From positions 1 through 31,200 of IMG/VR virus record IMGVR_UViG_3300028384_000677: a stretch of DNA of 31,200 nt, one strand, 5' to 3'. Every line of letters begins with the position of its first letter. Position 1 is the first letter of the stretch. The notes under the pieces were generated by a model. That model worked only from the letters and a program-made list of their open reading frames with translations, ran no database searches and was not told where the DNA came from. The translations under genes were made by a program, and so were the position numbers. This document shows, in pieces, positions 17,322 through 25,036 of this stretch. Source of the stretch: a virus.

Positions 17322-18176
17322 ATGAAGATAAAACATTCAAAGTTTAAGAATACCGGTTTAATTTTCGAACTGTTAGTTAAACAAATAGCTGCTGATACGC
17401 TTTCTAAGAATGAGTCGGCTGCTGTCGGTATATTAAAAAAGTACTTCGGCGGGAACACTGCATTAGCAAAAGAGCTAAAATTATATGATTATATTTTAAA
17501 GAATAATAATTTAAGTGAAGCGAAAGCTGAAACAGTTATCTCTACTATTACCGAAATTTCAAGAAAGCTTAATCAAAAGACTTTAAAAGAGTCTAAGTAT
17601 AAATTAATAGCTGAATTAAAAGAAAATTATAACATAGAAGAATTTTTTGCTATTCAGGTAAGAGACTACAAACCTCTTGCAGCTTTATATTGCTTGTTAG
17701 AAGCTCAAAATAACTCAACATTAGTAAACCCAGAGTTCTTAGTTAATAATAAATTAACTGTATTAGAGCATTTAACTTCTACAGAAATAGATAAAGAGGT
17801 AGTTAAAGATACATTAATTGAAGAGTATTCTAAGTACGATAAGGATTTACGTTTATTAACGTATAAAATTTTATTAGAGAAATTTAATTCTAACTATAAA
17901 TCTTTATTACCAGAACAGAAAAATATTTTAAAAGAATTCATTACTTCTGTCAACTCTACAACTAGATTAAGAAACTTAGTTAACGAAGAAGTAGAAAAGA
18001 TCAGAAAAGAAGTTGAAGAACTAGCAGGTAAGATCAAAGACGAAGTAGTGAAAATAAAATTACAGGAAGTACTTAAAGGTATTACACCATTAAAGAAAAC
18101 TGAAAAGATCACCGATAATCATTTAATTAATTTAATGCAGTACTACGACTTAGTTAACGAAATGCGTAAACTATGA
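17322..18176 (+). CDS. conserved helical protein downstream of portal
   Basis: The 284-aa all-helical, Lys/Glu/Leu-rich protein starts MKIKHSKFKNTGLIFELLVK. This beginning is familiar to me from proteins beside the portal gene in other T4-like marine phages, but I know no function. EEVEKIRKEVEELAGKIKDE near the C-terminus is a predicted coiled coil. No catalytic motif, signal or membrane segment is visible. The position between portal and protease is where T4 carries the small prohead core genes 67 and 68, so a head-assembly or core role is plausible. The stop overlaps the next start as ATGA. Confidence 0.6.
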   Translation: MKIKHSKFKNTGLIFELLVKQIAADTLSKNESAAVGILKKYFGGNTALAKELKLYDYILKNNNLSEAKAETVISTITEISRKLNQKTLKESKYKLIAELKENYNIEEFFAIQVRDYKPLAALYCLLEAQNNSTLVNPEFLVNNKLTVLEHLTSTEIDKEVVKDTLIEEYSKYDKDLRLLTYKILLEKFNSNYKSLLPEQKNILKEFITSVNSTTRLRNLVNEEVEKIRKEVEELAGKIKDEVVKIKLQEVLKGITPLKKTEKITDNHLINLMQYYDLVNEMRKL

Positions 18177-18394
18177 AACGAAGTAAGTTAGTTAAAGCGG
18201 TTAGAGAAGTATTAGAAGAACTGAGCACGACAGCAGGCGTTGCAGGCTATCAAACTCCATATGCTTTTTCAAAAGGCAATAAAAAAAATAGAGCAACAAA
18301 ACAAGCTGAAAAGCTAGGTTTCAAAACTGTAAAGCAAAAAAAAAGACCTTATAACACTAAAATGTTTGATTACTTAGATGAAAACGTTAACTGA
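18173..18394 (+). CDS. small basic protein with LEE-ending N-terminal helix
   Basis: The 73-aa protein starts MKRSKLVKAVREVLEE, an amphipathic helix ending in an LEE site. STTAGVAGYQTPYAFSKG follows, then a Lys/Arg-rich body. If the helix is removed by the prohead protease, a roughly 57-residue basic peptide remains, similar in style to T4 internal proteins and the gp67/gp68 core peptides. It overlaps the gene before by 4 bases and the gene after by 17. The function is inferred from position and composition only. Confidence 0.6.
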   Translation: MKRSKLVKAVREVLEELSTTAGVAGYQTPYAFSKGNKKNRATKQAEKLGFKTVKQKKRPYNTKMFDYLDENVN

Positions 18395-20315
18395 AAAATA
18401 TAGAGGAGTATTAAACGAATCATTTTCAAAAAAACAATTCGTTAGAGATGCTAGAATGGCATGGCCTCAACTTATCACTCAATTCTCAGGATTTGAAGAT
18501 ACTGTAACAATACTTAAACAAAAAGGTATGATATCTGAAGAAGATAAAATGCCAGAATACTCAGAGTTTGCTAACCTTTCTGACGATGCAATTAGAAGAG
18601 GTATCGATGCTGAATTAGAAGCAATGGGACTTATGTCTCATGATAAAGTATCTGAAGAAGATCAAGCTAAAGCAAAAGAAAAAGCTCTAAAAAATTTAAA
18701 GAAAGATCCACTTCATTACCTTAACCTAATGTCAGGCGAGTCTAGTAAGGTCGACAAGCATGATAAAATGGTTGAACCAAATGAAAAGAATAAGGTAGAC
18801 GTTTTTAACGGTATGAAAAAAGCTGAGCTCAAAGAAGAAGTAGCAGAAGCAGATGCTATTCCTACTGAACCAGGTGTACCAGGTGAAAGATCTTCCAATC
18901 ACGATAGAAAGATGGCTATGAGAAACATCATAGATTATCTTACTAAAGATGGTCACCCAGATTCAGGTCATAAAGTGTCTACTGATGATGCATTAAGCTT
19001 TATTAAGACTCATAAAGATGATATCTTTAACGGAGATATCGATGCAAATGATATTGCTGATGTTTGGCATAATTACGATGAATACGAAACTATCAATAGA
19101 GATATTCCTGAAGTAATGGGAGTTGATAGAAAAGGTAATCAAAAACCTGAAACTGAACCTTCTAGGTTTAAAGGTAGAGATAAAAGCGTAAGCAGAGCAA
19201 ATGCTTCAGAAGCTTTATCTGATGATGATATGAAAGCTATCGAAAAGTACGGACATCCAGATAAAACTGTAAAAACTTTCAAACCAGGTGATATGTTCTC
19301 TTCTGACTTTGATTACGAAGGTATGTTAGAATTTGGTATGAAAATTAGATTAAATACCAACTTACAAACTTTACAAGCACTTTATGATTCTTTTGAAGAC
19401 GTTAACTACCATTCAGAAAATAGACATTTAGGTTTTGCAATCGATGCTATTAAAGATGGAGATAAATCAGAAGCTTTAGACCATATTAGAAACTTTAAGA
19501 AAGAAATTAAGAGAACTCTAATCCAATTTAATGAAGGTGCTAATCCCAACAGAAGAGAGTTAGAAGAAGCTGATGCAGTAGTTACTGAAAGAGTTGGTGC
19601 ATTACAAGAATTTATCTCTTTAATTCAAGATAGAGCAGCAGAATCTGGTTTTAGTGAAGCTGAAGAAGCAGAAGAAGTAATCTATGCTTTAGGAGAACAT
19701 TATAATCTAGGTATAGATATTATGCATGCTCCAAATGAAGCTAAAGGTAAAGATCATGACGGAGACGGAGATGTAGACTCAGATGATTATTTAGCTGCTA
19801 AAGACAAAGCTATCAAAAAAGCAATGGGTAAAGATGAGATGGTAAAAGAAAATATCAAAGCTATCATTTCAAAAGTACTAGAAGAGCAAACTTTAAATGA
19901 GGCAGCTACTCAAGAACTTGCTAGATTTGCAGATGAGTATGGTGGGTTTGAAGGAATGAAAGCTGCAATTATTCAATTACAAAACGTTGTGACAGACATT
20001 GAAGCTTACTACGATAAGACTAGAGAGAAGATTCAAAAAGTATATAATACTTTAGGAGATATTAGAAACGAGGAAGGTTTAAAAGTTGGAGGATTTTTAG
20101 CTCCGTCTATCGAATCAGCATTTAATAAAGATTTAAGACCAGTTACTAAAAAAGGATTTACTAAAGGTTTAGATACACCTAAAGTTAGAGTAATCTCTCA
20201 AGCAGATATTGATGCTCATAACTCAGGTGAAAGACCATTAGCAGAAACAGAACCTGCTAAAGAGACAGTATATTCACCTCCGGTTAACGGAACCTTAAGA
20301 GAGACTAAAAAATAA
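18378..20315 (+). CDS. putative prohead core/internal protein with dockerin-like Ca loop
   Basis: The 645-aa acidic protein starts MKTLTEKYRGVLNE followed by Ser, a leader ending in an LNE site. AWPQLITQFSGFEDTVTILK at about 29-48 is a segment I recall from several marine phage proteins. KDHDGDGDVDSDDYL (Asp459-Asp470) fits a single dockerin/EF-hand-like calcium loop, with Asp at positions 1, 3, 5 and 12. Just after it, MVKENIKAIISKVLEEQTLNE repeats the amphipathic helix ending in LEE/LNE seen at the starts of neighbouring small proteins, so the chain may be a polyprotein cut inside the prohead. A helical coiled segment (about 520-565) follows. It sits immediately before the protease gene. 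Confidence 0.55.
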   Translation: MKTLTEKYRGVLNESFSKKQFVRDARMAWPQLITQFSGFEDTVTILKQKGMISEEDKMPEYSEFANLSDDAIRRGIDAELEAMGLMSHDKVSEEDQAKAKEKALKNLKKDPLHYLNLMSGESSKVDKHDKMVEPNEKNKVDVFNGMKKAELKEEVAEADAIPTEPGVPGERSSNHDRKMAMRNIIDYLTKDGHPDSGHKVSTDDALSFIKTHKDDIFNGDIDANDIADVWHNYDEYETINRDIPEVMGVDRKGNQKPETEPSRFKGRDKSVSRANASEALSDDDMKAIEKYGHPDKTVKTFKPGDMFSSDFDYEGMLEFGMKIRLNTNLQTLQALYDSFEDVNYHSENRHLGFAIDAIKDGDKSEALDHIRNFKKEIKRTLIQFNEGANPNRRELEEADAVVTERVGALQEFISLIQDRAAESGFSEAEEAEEVIYALGEHYNLGIDIMHAPNEAKGKDHDGDGDVDSDDYLAAKDKAIKKAMGKDEMVKENIKAIISKVLEEQTLNEAATQELARFADEYGGFEGMKAAIIQLQNVVTDIEAYYDKTREKIQKVYNTLGDIRNEEGLKVGGFLAPSIESAFNKDLRPVTKKGFTKGLDTPKVRVISQADIDAHNSGERPLAETEPAKETVYSPPVNGTLRETKK

Positions 20316-20318
20316 GAC

Positions 20319-20897
20319 ATGGCACAATTACTAGTAGAAGTATCAACATTTAGACCTATTATTACCGAATCAAAGACTAAGCCGGGAGTATTCGAGGTTG
20401 AAGGTGTTATGCAAAGAGCTTCAGCTAAGAATCAAAACGGTAGAGTTTATTCTAAAGCTATATTAGAAAGAGAGATGAAAAAATATATGCAAGAATTCGT
20501 TAAGAATGGTAATGCATATGGAGAATTAGATCATCCTGAATCTCCTGTTGTATCTTTGAAAAATGCTTCTCATATTGTAAAGGACCTATGGTGGAATGGA
20601 GATGACTTAATGGGTAAAGTTGAGTTACTAAACACACCAGCAGGTAATATTGTAAAAGAAATAATCAAAGCAGGACATACTATCGGTATTAGTTCTAGAG
20701 GTACCGGATCAGTTCAACAGACTAACGAAGGTAATTTAGAAGTACAACCAGACTTTGAATTAGTATGTTGGGACTTTGTATCTAATCCATCTACTCACGG
20801 TGCATTTATGAATCCTATATCGTTAAATGAAGGTAAAAAGAAAGTTTCTAAGTATATGAATTTAGATTCTATTATTAACGATATATTAAGAGCATAA
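20319..20897 (+). CDS. 21: prohead core protease, gp21-like
   Basis: The 192-aa serine protease of the T4 gp21 type has GELDHPE (catalytic His72), IVKDLWWNGDDLMGKVEL (about 87-104) and GISSRGTGS (catalytic Ser at 125/126). These align with GELNHP, the DMWW region and VSSRGLGS of T4 gp21 as I remember it. It matures the prohead by cutting scaffold, core proteins and the capsid N-terminus after (L/I)xE sites. Its own start, MAQLLVE followed by Val, carries such a site, like T4 gp21 (LLIE), consistent with self-processing. The gene starts 3 bases after the preceding gene and shares one base with the next. Confidence 0.93.
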   Translation: MAQLLVEVSTFRPIITESKTKPGVFEVEGVMQRASAKNQNGRVYSKAILEREMKKYMQEFVKNGNAYGELDHPESPVVSLKNASHIVKDLWWNGDDLMGKVELLNTPAGNIVKEIIKAGHTIGISSRGTGSVQQTNEGNLEVQPDFELVCWDFVSNPSTHGAFMNPISLNEGKKKVSKYMNLDSIINDILRA

Positions 20898-21427
20898 TGA
20901 AGTTAGCAGATATAATATTCGAAAGCGACGAACAACAGTTAGGAGCCGAATTAGCTAAAGCCTTTGAAAAAGAATTTGAAAAAGAAGGTCAAGTCAATGA
21001 AGCGTTAACAGTTGTCGGTATACTAGGTTGGGCACTTGCTTCAAACACAGTACTTGACGTATTAGGTAAATATGCTGCTAAAGGATTTAAAAAATTAGGA
21101 TTAGATAAAGCAGCTGATAAAGCAGACGCAGTTCATAAATGGGCTCACAATAATGAAGTTAATATAGTTAAAGCAATCTCAGGATTTATTAAACCCTTTG
21201 TAAGAGATCAAAAGAAAAGAGATTTAGTTGCAAAAGGATTATTTATTGCTATGTTAGCAGGTTTAGGAGTAAAGGCCGGAATCGGTGCATTAAATGCTCT
21301 GAGAGGCGGAGGTTTTGCCTCAGCTACTATATCTGCTGTTAAAGCTGCTCTAAAAGGAAGAGACATTGCAGTAGTAGGATCCGAAATCGCTGCCGCTGCA
21401 GGCGGGGTAGCTAAAGCTATATCTTAA
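20897..21427 (+). CDS. hydrophobic putative internal head protein
   Basis: The 176-aa protein starts MKLADIIFE followed by Ser, and a second site VNE/A lies at about 33-36. Both look like prohead-protease sites. Three hydrophobic stretches follow: about 37-56 (VVGILGWALA), 114-134 (GLFIAMLAGLGVKAGIGAL) and 156-174 (VVGSEIAAAAGGVA), separated by basic amphipathic segments. The composition, rich in Ala, Gly and Lys, resembles membrane-active proteins. Between the protease and scaffold genes T4 has no such protein, so this is an insertion into the conserved 21-22-23 order. I infer a packaged protein that could act on membranes during ejection. It is followed by the longest gap in the window. Confidence 0.6.
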   Translation: MKLADIIFESDEQQLGAELAKAFEKEFEKEGQVNEALTVVGILGWALASNTVLDVLGKYAAKGFKKLGLDKAADKADAVHKWAHNNEVNIVKAISGFIKPFVRDQKKRDLVAKGLFIAMLAGLGVKAGIGALNALRGGGFASATISAVKAALKGRDIAVVGSEIAAAAGGVAKAIS

Positions 21428-21428
21428 A

Positions 21429-21440
21429 AACTTTCCTATT
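21429..21440 (+). repeat. 12-base direct repeat, first copy
   Basis: AACTTTCCTATT recurs exactly at 21517-21528. The two copies bracket the candidate promoter and the first hairpin in the gap before the scaffold gene. The duplication is seen directly; its role is unknown. Confidence 0.6.
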
Positions 21441-21467
21441 TAATTAAGGTTTTCCGGAACTGGTATA

Positions 21468-21475
21468 TATTTATA
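21468..21475 (+). promoter_or_regulatory. TATTTATA motif, candidate late promoter of scaffold/capsid genes
   Basis: GTATATATTTATATAAAC lies 95 bases before the scaffold ATG, the longest motif-to-start distance here. It implies an untranslated leader that contains two hairpins. Confidence 0.5.
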
Positions 21476-21483
21476 TAAACAAT

Positions 21484-21502
21484 ATACAGTCCTATACTGT
21501 AT
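21484..21502 (+). promoter_or_regulatory. leader hairpin 1
   Basis: ATACAGT and ACTGTAT form a perfect 7-bp stem around a CCTAT loop, in the leader of the scaffold gene. No U-tract follows, so a terminator is unlikely. Confidence 0.45.
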
Positions 21503-21516
21503 CTTTATTTTTAAAG

Positions 21517-21528
21517 AACTTTCCTATT
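21517..21528 (+). repeat. 12-base direct repeat, second copy
   Basis: Exact copy of AACTTTCCTATT from 21429-21440, placed between leader hairpins 1 and 2. Confidence 0.6.
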
Positions 21529-21546
21529 ACGATTCCAATAATCGTA
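21528..21546 (+). promoter_or_regulatory. leader hairpin 2
   Basis: TACGATT and AATCGTA form a perfect 7-bp stem with loop CCAAT, ending 24 bases before the scaffold start. Stem length and loop size equal those of hairpin 1. It could affect mRNA stability or translation of the abundant scaffold and capsid proteins. Confidence 0.45.
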
Positions 21547-21570
21547 GAAATCAAACAAATTTAAATTAGA

Positions 21571-22587
21571 ATGGCAAACAAAGATTTATTCAAGCAAGCT
21601 ATTGCTGAAGCTAAATCTATTAGAGAAGCCGCTATTGCTAACGCTAAAGAAGCTTTAGAAGAGTCTTTAACTCCTCACTTAAAAGACATGTTAGCTGCTA
21701 AACTTCAAGAAATGGAAGATTCCAAAGTTGAAGAAGAAGTAGTAAACGAAGTAGAAGAAGAAGTAGAAGAGCAAATCGAAGAGACTACAGAAGAAGTAGC
21801 TGAAGAGTTAGATGTAGAGGAAGGATCTATGGAGGATGACGAAGCAATGGAAGAAGCCGAGGATGACTCAGAAGAATCTGAGGACGAAGCAGAAGGCGAC
21901 GAAGAAGCTGAAGCCGAAGAGGATGAGGAAGTTGAAGTTAAAGACATGGAAGTCGATGACTTGAAAGACCTTATTAGAGACATCATTGCTCAGGAAATGG
22001 GCGACGGTGGTGAAGAAGAGCTAGACGTAGATGACATGGATGCAGGAGCAGAAATGGAGCCAGCAATGGACGACATGGAAGCAGGTGCTGAAGATGACGA
22101 AATCGATCTAGACGAATTACTAGCCGAGTTAGAATCAGCTACTAACGAGGAAGTAGAAGAAGAAGTTACTGAAGAAGTAGAAGAAGAAGTAAACGAAGAA
22201 GTTGTAGAAGAAGAAGTTAAAGAAGACAACACTGAATTAACTGAAGCTTTATCAACTATCGAAACTTTACAGAATCAACTACAAGAGGTTAATCTTCTTA
22301 ATGCAAAATTAATGTATGTTAACAAAGTATTCAAAGCTAATAACCTTAGCGAGAGTCAAAAAGTTAATATCATCGCTGCTTTCGATAAAGCAGAAACTGT
22401 AAAAGAAGTAAAATTAGTATTTGAAACTGTTTCTGAAAACGTTGTTTCTAAAAAAGCAACTAAAGTTAACGAAAGTAAATTAGGTATGGCAAGCAAAGCT
22501 ACTGGTACTACTGCAAGTAAACCAGAAGTAATCACTGAAGTATCTGATGCGGTTAAAAGAATGCAAAAATTAGCTGGTATTATTTAA
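21571..22587 (+). CDS. 22: prohead scaffold protein, gp22-like
   Basis: The 338-aa protein is extremely acidic: residues 50-220 are almost all Glu, Asp, Val, Ala and Met, encoded by GAA/GAAGTA-type runs. It has a helical N-terminus (MANKDLFKQAIAEAKSIREA) and a coiled-coil C-terminal third (STIETLQNQLQEVNLLNAKL) ending in RMQKLAGII. This composition and the position directly before the capsid gene match the T4 gp22 scaffold, which forms the prohead core and is degraded by gp21. Many (L/I)xE sites are present. T4-like scaffolds vary greatly in sequence, so identification rests on composition, coiled coil and synteny. Confidence 0.85.
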   Translation: MANKDLFKQAIAEAKSIREAAIANAKEALEESLTPHLKDMLAAKLQEMEDSKVEEEVVNEVEEEVEEQIEETTEEVAEELDVEEGSMEDDEAMEEAEDDSEESEDEAEGDEEAEAEEDEEVEVKDMEVDDLKDLIRDIIAQEMGDGGEEELDVDDMDAGAEMEPAMDDMEAGAEDDEIDLDELLAELESATNEEVEEEVTEEVEEEVNEEVVEEEVKEDNTELTEALSTIETLQNQLQEVNLLNAKLMYVNKVFKANNLSESQKVNIIAAFDKAETVKEVKLVFETVSENVVSKKATKVNESKLGMASKATGTTASKPEVITEVSDAVKRMQKLAGII

Positions 22588-22623
22588 AATTATTAAAAAC
22601 AAAATTATTTAAACTTTTTTATC

Positions 22624-24195
22624 ATGGAATTAAACAACCTATTAGAAAGCGCAAACGGGTACAAAGCCCTACAAGAAGACGCTAAAAGGTTAGCTGATAA
22701 ATGGGGTGCTTCTGGATTGCTTGAAGGTCTTGGAGAAAAAGAGGCAAATAACATGTCTATCATGTTAGAAAATCAAGCAAAACAAATCGTAGCTGAGCAA
22801 TCATCTACTGGTACTTCTGCAATCGGTGCTGCAGGCGGTGGATCTGAGCAATGGGCAGGCGTTGCTTTACCTTTAGTAAGAAAGGTATTCGCACAAATCT
22901 CATCTAAAGATTTCGTCTCTGTACAACCTATGAACTTACCTTCTGGACTAGTATTTTACTTAGACTTTAAGTACGGTACTGCTGGACACGGTAAAACTAA
23001 CGACTCAAGCTTATACGGTAACGTATCAGTTGTTGACAAAATCGGAGTAGATGTAGATCCTTCTGGTGGTTTATACGGTGCTGGTGCATTCGGATATACT
23101 ATCGCTACTGGATCTGACGTTACTTTAACATCTCAAGCTACTGGATCTGCAGCTTCTGCATCAGTAAACTTTGATGACGATTTAGATCCTGCTGACTTCT
23201 TTACTGTAAGCGTAGCTGCTCCTTCTGGATACGACGTAGACGGTGTAAGAGCATTTAGATTAATCTCAGGTTCAACTGATATTACTTCTAACCCAGAGTT
23301 AACTTACGTAGACGGTTCAAACATCGTATTCGTAGTAGCTAACACTGAAATGACTGCTGGCTCTATTGCAAGTGGTGCAATGAAATGGCACGTAGCTCCA
23401 ACTGACAACTCAAGAGGAGACTTCGAAGACAATCCTGCTGGATCAATCAATATCCCAGAAATCAACGTAGAGTTAAAATCTGAAGCAGTTGTTGCTAAGA
23501 CTAGAAAGTTAAAAGCACAATGGACTCCAGAATTCGCTCAAGATCTTAACGCTTACCATAGCATCGACGCTGAGGCTGAGTTAACATCTTTATTGAGTGA
23601 GTATATCTCTATGGAGATTGATCTTGAGATCTTAGATATGTTGATTGGTGGTGCTAGAACTACTGAAAAGTGGTCTGCTGACAACAACAGAGTATGGAAC
23701 GGAACTGCTTGGGCTAACGCTAACAGCGGATTCTACAATACTCAAGGACAATGGTTCCAAACTTTAGGAACTAAAATCCAAAAAGTATCTAACAAAATTC
23801 ACCAAAAAACTCTTAGAGGTGGTGCTAACTTCCTAGTATGTTCTCCAGCAGTTGCAACTATCCTAGAATCAATTCCAGGATACGCTGCTCAAACTGACGG
23901 TGATCAAGCAGAGTTTGCAATGGGTGTTCAAAGAGTTGGACAACTTAACGGTAGATACAAAGTATACAAAAACCCTTACATGACTGAAAACACAATCCTA
24001 TTAGGATTTAGAGGTGGTCAGTTCCTAGAAAGCGGTGCTGTGTATGCTCCATATGTACCACTAATCATGACTCCATTAGTATACGATCCAAATACCTTCA
24101 CTCCAAGAAAAGGTATCATGACTAGATATGCTAAGAAAATGATTAGACCAGAATTCTACGGTAAGATCTACATCTCAGATATGACTGCAGTGTAA
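22624..24195 (+). CDS. 23: major capsid protein, gp23-like
   Basis: The 523-aa capsid subunit has T4 gp23 signatures: VQPMNLPSGLVFYLDFKYG (about 100-118), VAKTRKLKAQWTPEFAQDL (about 290-308), DAEAELTSLLSEYISMEID, GGANFLVCSPAVATILES, LNGRYKVYKNPYM and YAPYVPLIMTPLVYDP. The N-terminal 58 residues form a removable propeptide: IVAE58 followed by QSSTG is the likely protease site, matching cleavage after Glu65 in T4. The first residues MELNNLLE/S also look like a scaffold-binding leader. Residues about 120-270 hold a Ser/Thr/Ala/Asp-rich region unlike the conserved core, probably a surface insertion domain. A strong terminator follows. Confidence 0.96.
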   Translation: MELNNLLESANGYKALQEDAKRLADKWGASGLLEGLGEKEANNMSIMLENQAKQIVAEQSSTGTSAIGAAGGGSEQWAGVALPLVRKVFAQISSKDFVSVQPMNLPSGLVFYLDFKYGTAGHGKTNDSSLYGNVSVVDKIGVDVDPSGGLYGAGAFGYTIATGSDVTLTSQATGSAASASVNFDDDLDPADFFTVSVAAPSGYDVDGVRAFRLISGSTDITSNPELTYVDGSNIVFVVANTEMTAGSIASGAMKWHVAPTDNSRGDFEDNPAGSINIPEINVELKSEAVVAKTRKLKAQWTPEFAQDLNAYHSIDAEAELTSLLSEYISMEIDLEILDMLIGGARTTEKWSADNNRVWNGTAWANANSGFYNTQGQWFQTLGTKIQKVSNKIHQKTLRGGANFLVCSPAVATILESIPGYAAQTDGDQAEFAMGVQRVGQLNGRYKVYKNPYMTENTILLGFRGGQFLESGAVYAPYVPLIMTPLVYDPNTFTPRKGIMTRYAKKMIRPEFYGKIYISDMTAV

Positions 24196-24221
24196 TCTTA
24201 TTCTAGATAATGGATAGATTT

Positions 24222-24253
24222 GAGAGGGGCCTTTTTGGCCCCTTTCTTTTTTT
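24222..24253 (+). terminator. rho-independent terminator after the capsid gene
   Basis: GAGAGGGGCC, loop TTTTT, then GGCCCCTTTC gives a 10-bp stem (one G-U pair), followed by seven T residues. It ends the scaffold/capsid transcript and is the strongest terminator seen here. Confidence 0.92.
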
Positions 24254-24271
24254 AATTTACTAGCGAATAAC

Positions 24272-24279
24272 TATTTATT
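24272..24279 (+). promoter_or_regulatory. TATTTATT motif, candidate promoter of phoH
   Basis: CTATTTATTAATATAATAAA lies just after the terminator and 23 bases before the ATG at 24303. It is a one-base variant of the TATTTATA core in the same orientation. Confidence 0.45.
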
Positions 24280-24302
24280 AATATAATAAACGTTTTTTGC
24301 TT

Positions 24303-24989
24303 ATGTCATCAAACCACCATACAGACGAGGTCTTCGTCTCTAAAAGAAGGCCAAAAGGTCCAATAAAGTTCAATGTTACACTTAACGAAGAACAGAAAGA
24401 AGCCAAATCACTTATTCTTAATTCCCCAGTAACAGTACTTAAAGGTATGGCCGGTAGCGGTAAAACCTTAGTAGCTACTCAAGTGGGATTAGATCTACTT
24501 TTTAGAAAACAGGTAGAGAAGATTATCATTACACGTCCTACAGTATCAAAAGAATCAATAGGGTTTTTACCTGGAGATATTAGAGAAAAGATGGATCCAT
24601 GGTTAGCTCCTATCTATCATAACTTATATATGTTGTATAATAAAGATAAGATAGATAAGGAAATAGAAAAAGGGACTATAGAGATAGTACCATTTGCTTT
24701 TATGAGAGGAAGAACCTTCTTGAATTCATTCGTAATCGTTGATGAAGCACAGAATGTTACACATCCTCAAATGGAAACCGTAATCGGTCGATTAGGTAAA
24801 GGATCTAAAATGGTAATATGTGGAGATCTTGCTCAAATAGATTTGAAAGATAAAAGAGAAACAGGCTTTTCTTTCCTTGCAAGGATTGAAGAACAAGTAG
24901 AAGGCTTTGTCACTCATTCATTAGAACACAACCACAGGCATGATATTGTAGCTCCTATACTTAAAGTCTATAAAACGTTTAGAGATTAA
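24303..24989 (+). CDS. phoH: PhoH-like P-loop ATPase
   Basis: The 228-aa protein (ATG at 24303, preferred over an in-frame TTG at 24297) has Walker A GMAGSGKT (48-55), IIITRPTVSKESIGFLPGD (75-92) and Walker B VIVDEAQN (144-151). MVICGDLAQIDL and a C-terminal SLEHNHRHDIV arginine-containing region follow. These are the diagnostic motifs of the PhoH family of RNA-helicase-related ATPases, common in marine phages. The cellular role in phages is unsettled; RNA or phosphate metabolism has been proposed. Here it stands between capsid and neck genes with its own motif and an upstream terminator, so it is probably expressed as a separate late transcript or with the neck genes. Confidence 0.92.
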   Translation: MSSNHHTDEVFVSKRRPKGPIKFNVTLNEEQKEAKSLILNSPVTVLKGMAGSGKTLVATQVGLDLLFRKQVEKIIITRPTVSKESIGFLPGDIREKMDPWLAPIYHNLYMLYNKDKIDKEIEKGTIEIVPFAFMRGRTFLNSFVIVDEAQNVTHPQMETVIGRLGKGSKMVICGDLAQIDLKDKRETGFSFLARIEEQVEGFVTHSLEHNHRHDIVAPILKVYKTFRD

Positions 24990-25013
24990 AACTCTCTTAT
25001 TACAATACGTTAC

Positions 25014-25021
25014 TATTTATT
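25014..25021 (+). promoter_or_regulatory. TATTTATT motif, candidate late promoter of neck genes
   Basis: CTATTTATTATAAAAC in the gap 24990-25036 ends 15 bases before the ATG at 25037. Same orientation as the others. Confidence 0.45.
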
Positions 25022-25036
25022 ATAAAACTATACCCG

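Noticed and set aside
21426-21455. Possible terminator after the hydrophobic protein gene
   Set aside because: AAAAACTT/AAGGTTTT pairs only with a mismatch around a 12-base loop and lacks a T-tract.
21721-22220. Tandem GAAGAAGTAGAAG runs as a repeat array or CRISPR
   Set aside because: Irregular codon-level repetition in an acidic protein; no spacers or palindromic repeats.
21705-22232. Long Ser-rich reading frames on the minus strand
   Set aside because: They are mirror images of the Glu-rich scaffold (GAA/GAAGTA runs read as Ser/Thr codons); no independent coding evidence.
24297-24302. TTG start for phoH
   Set aside because: ATG two codons later is better placed after the promoter motif and fits the rest of the window.
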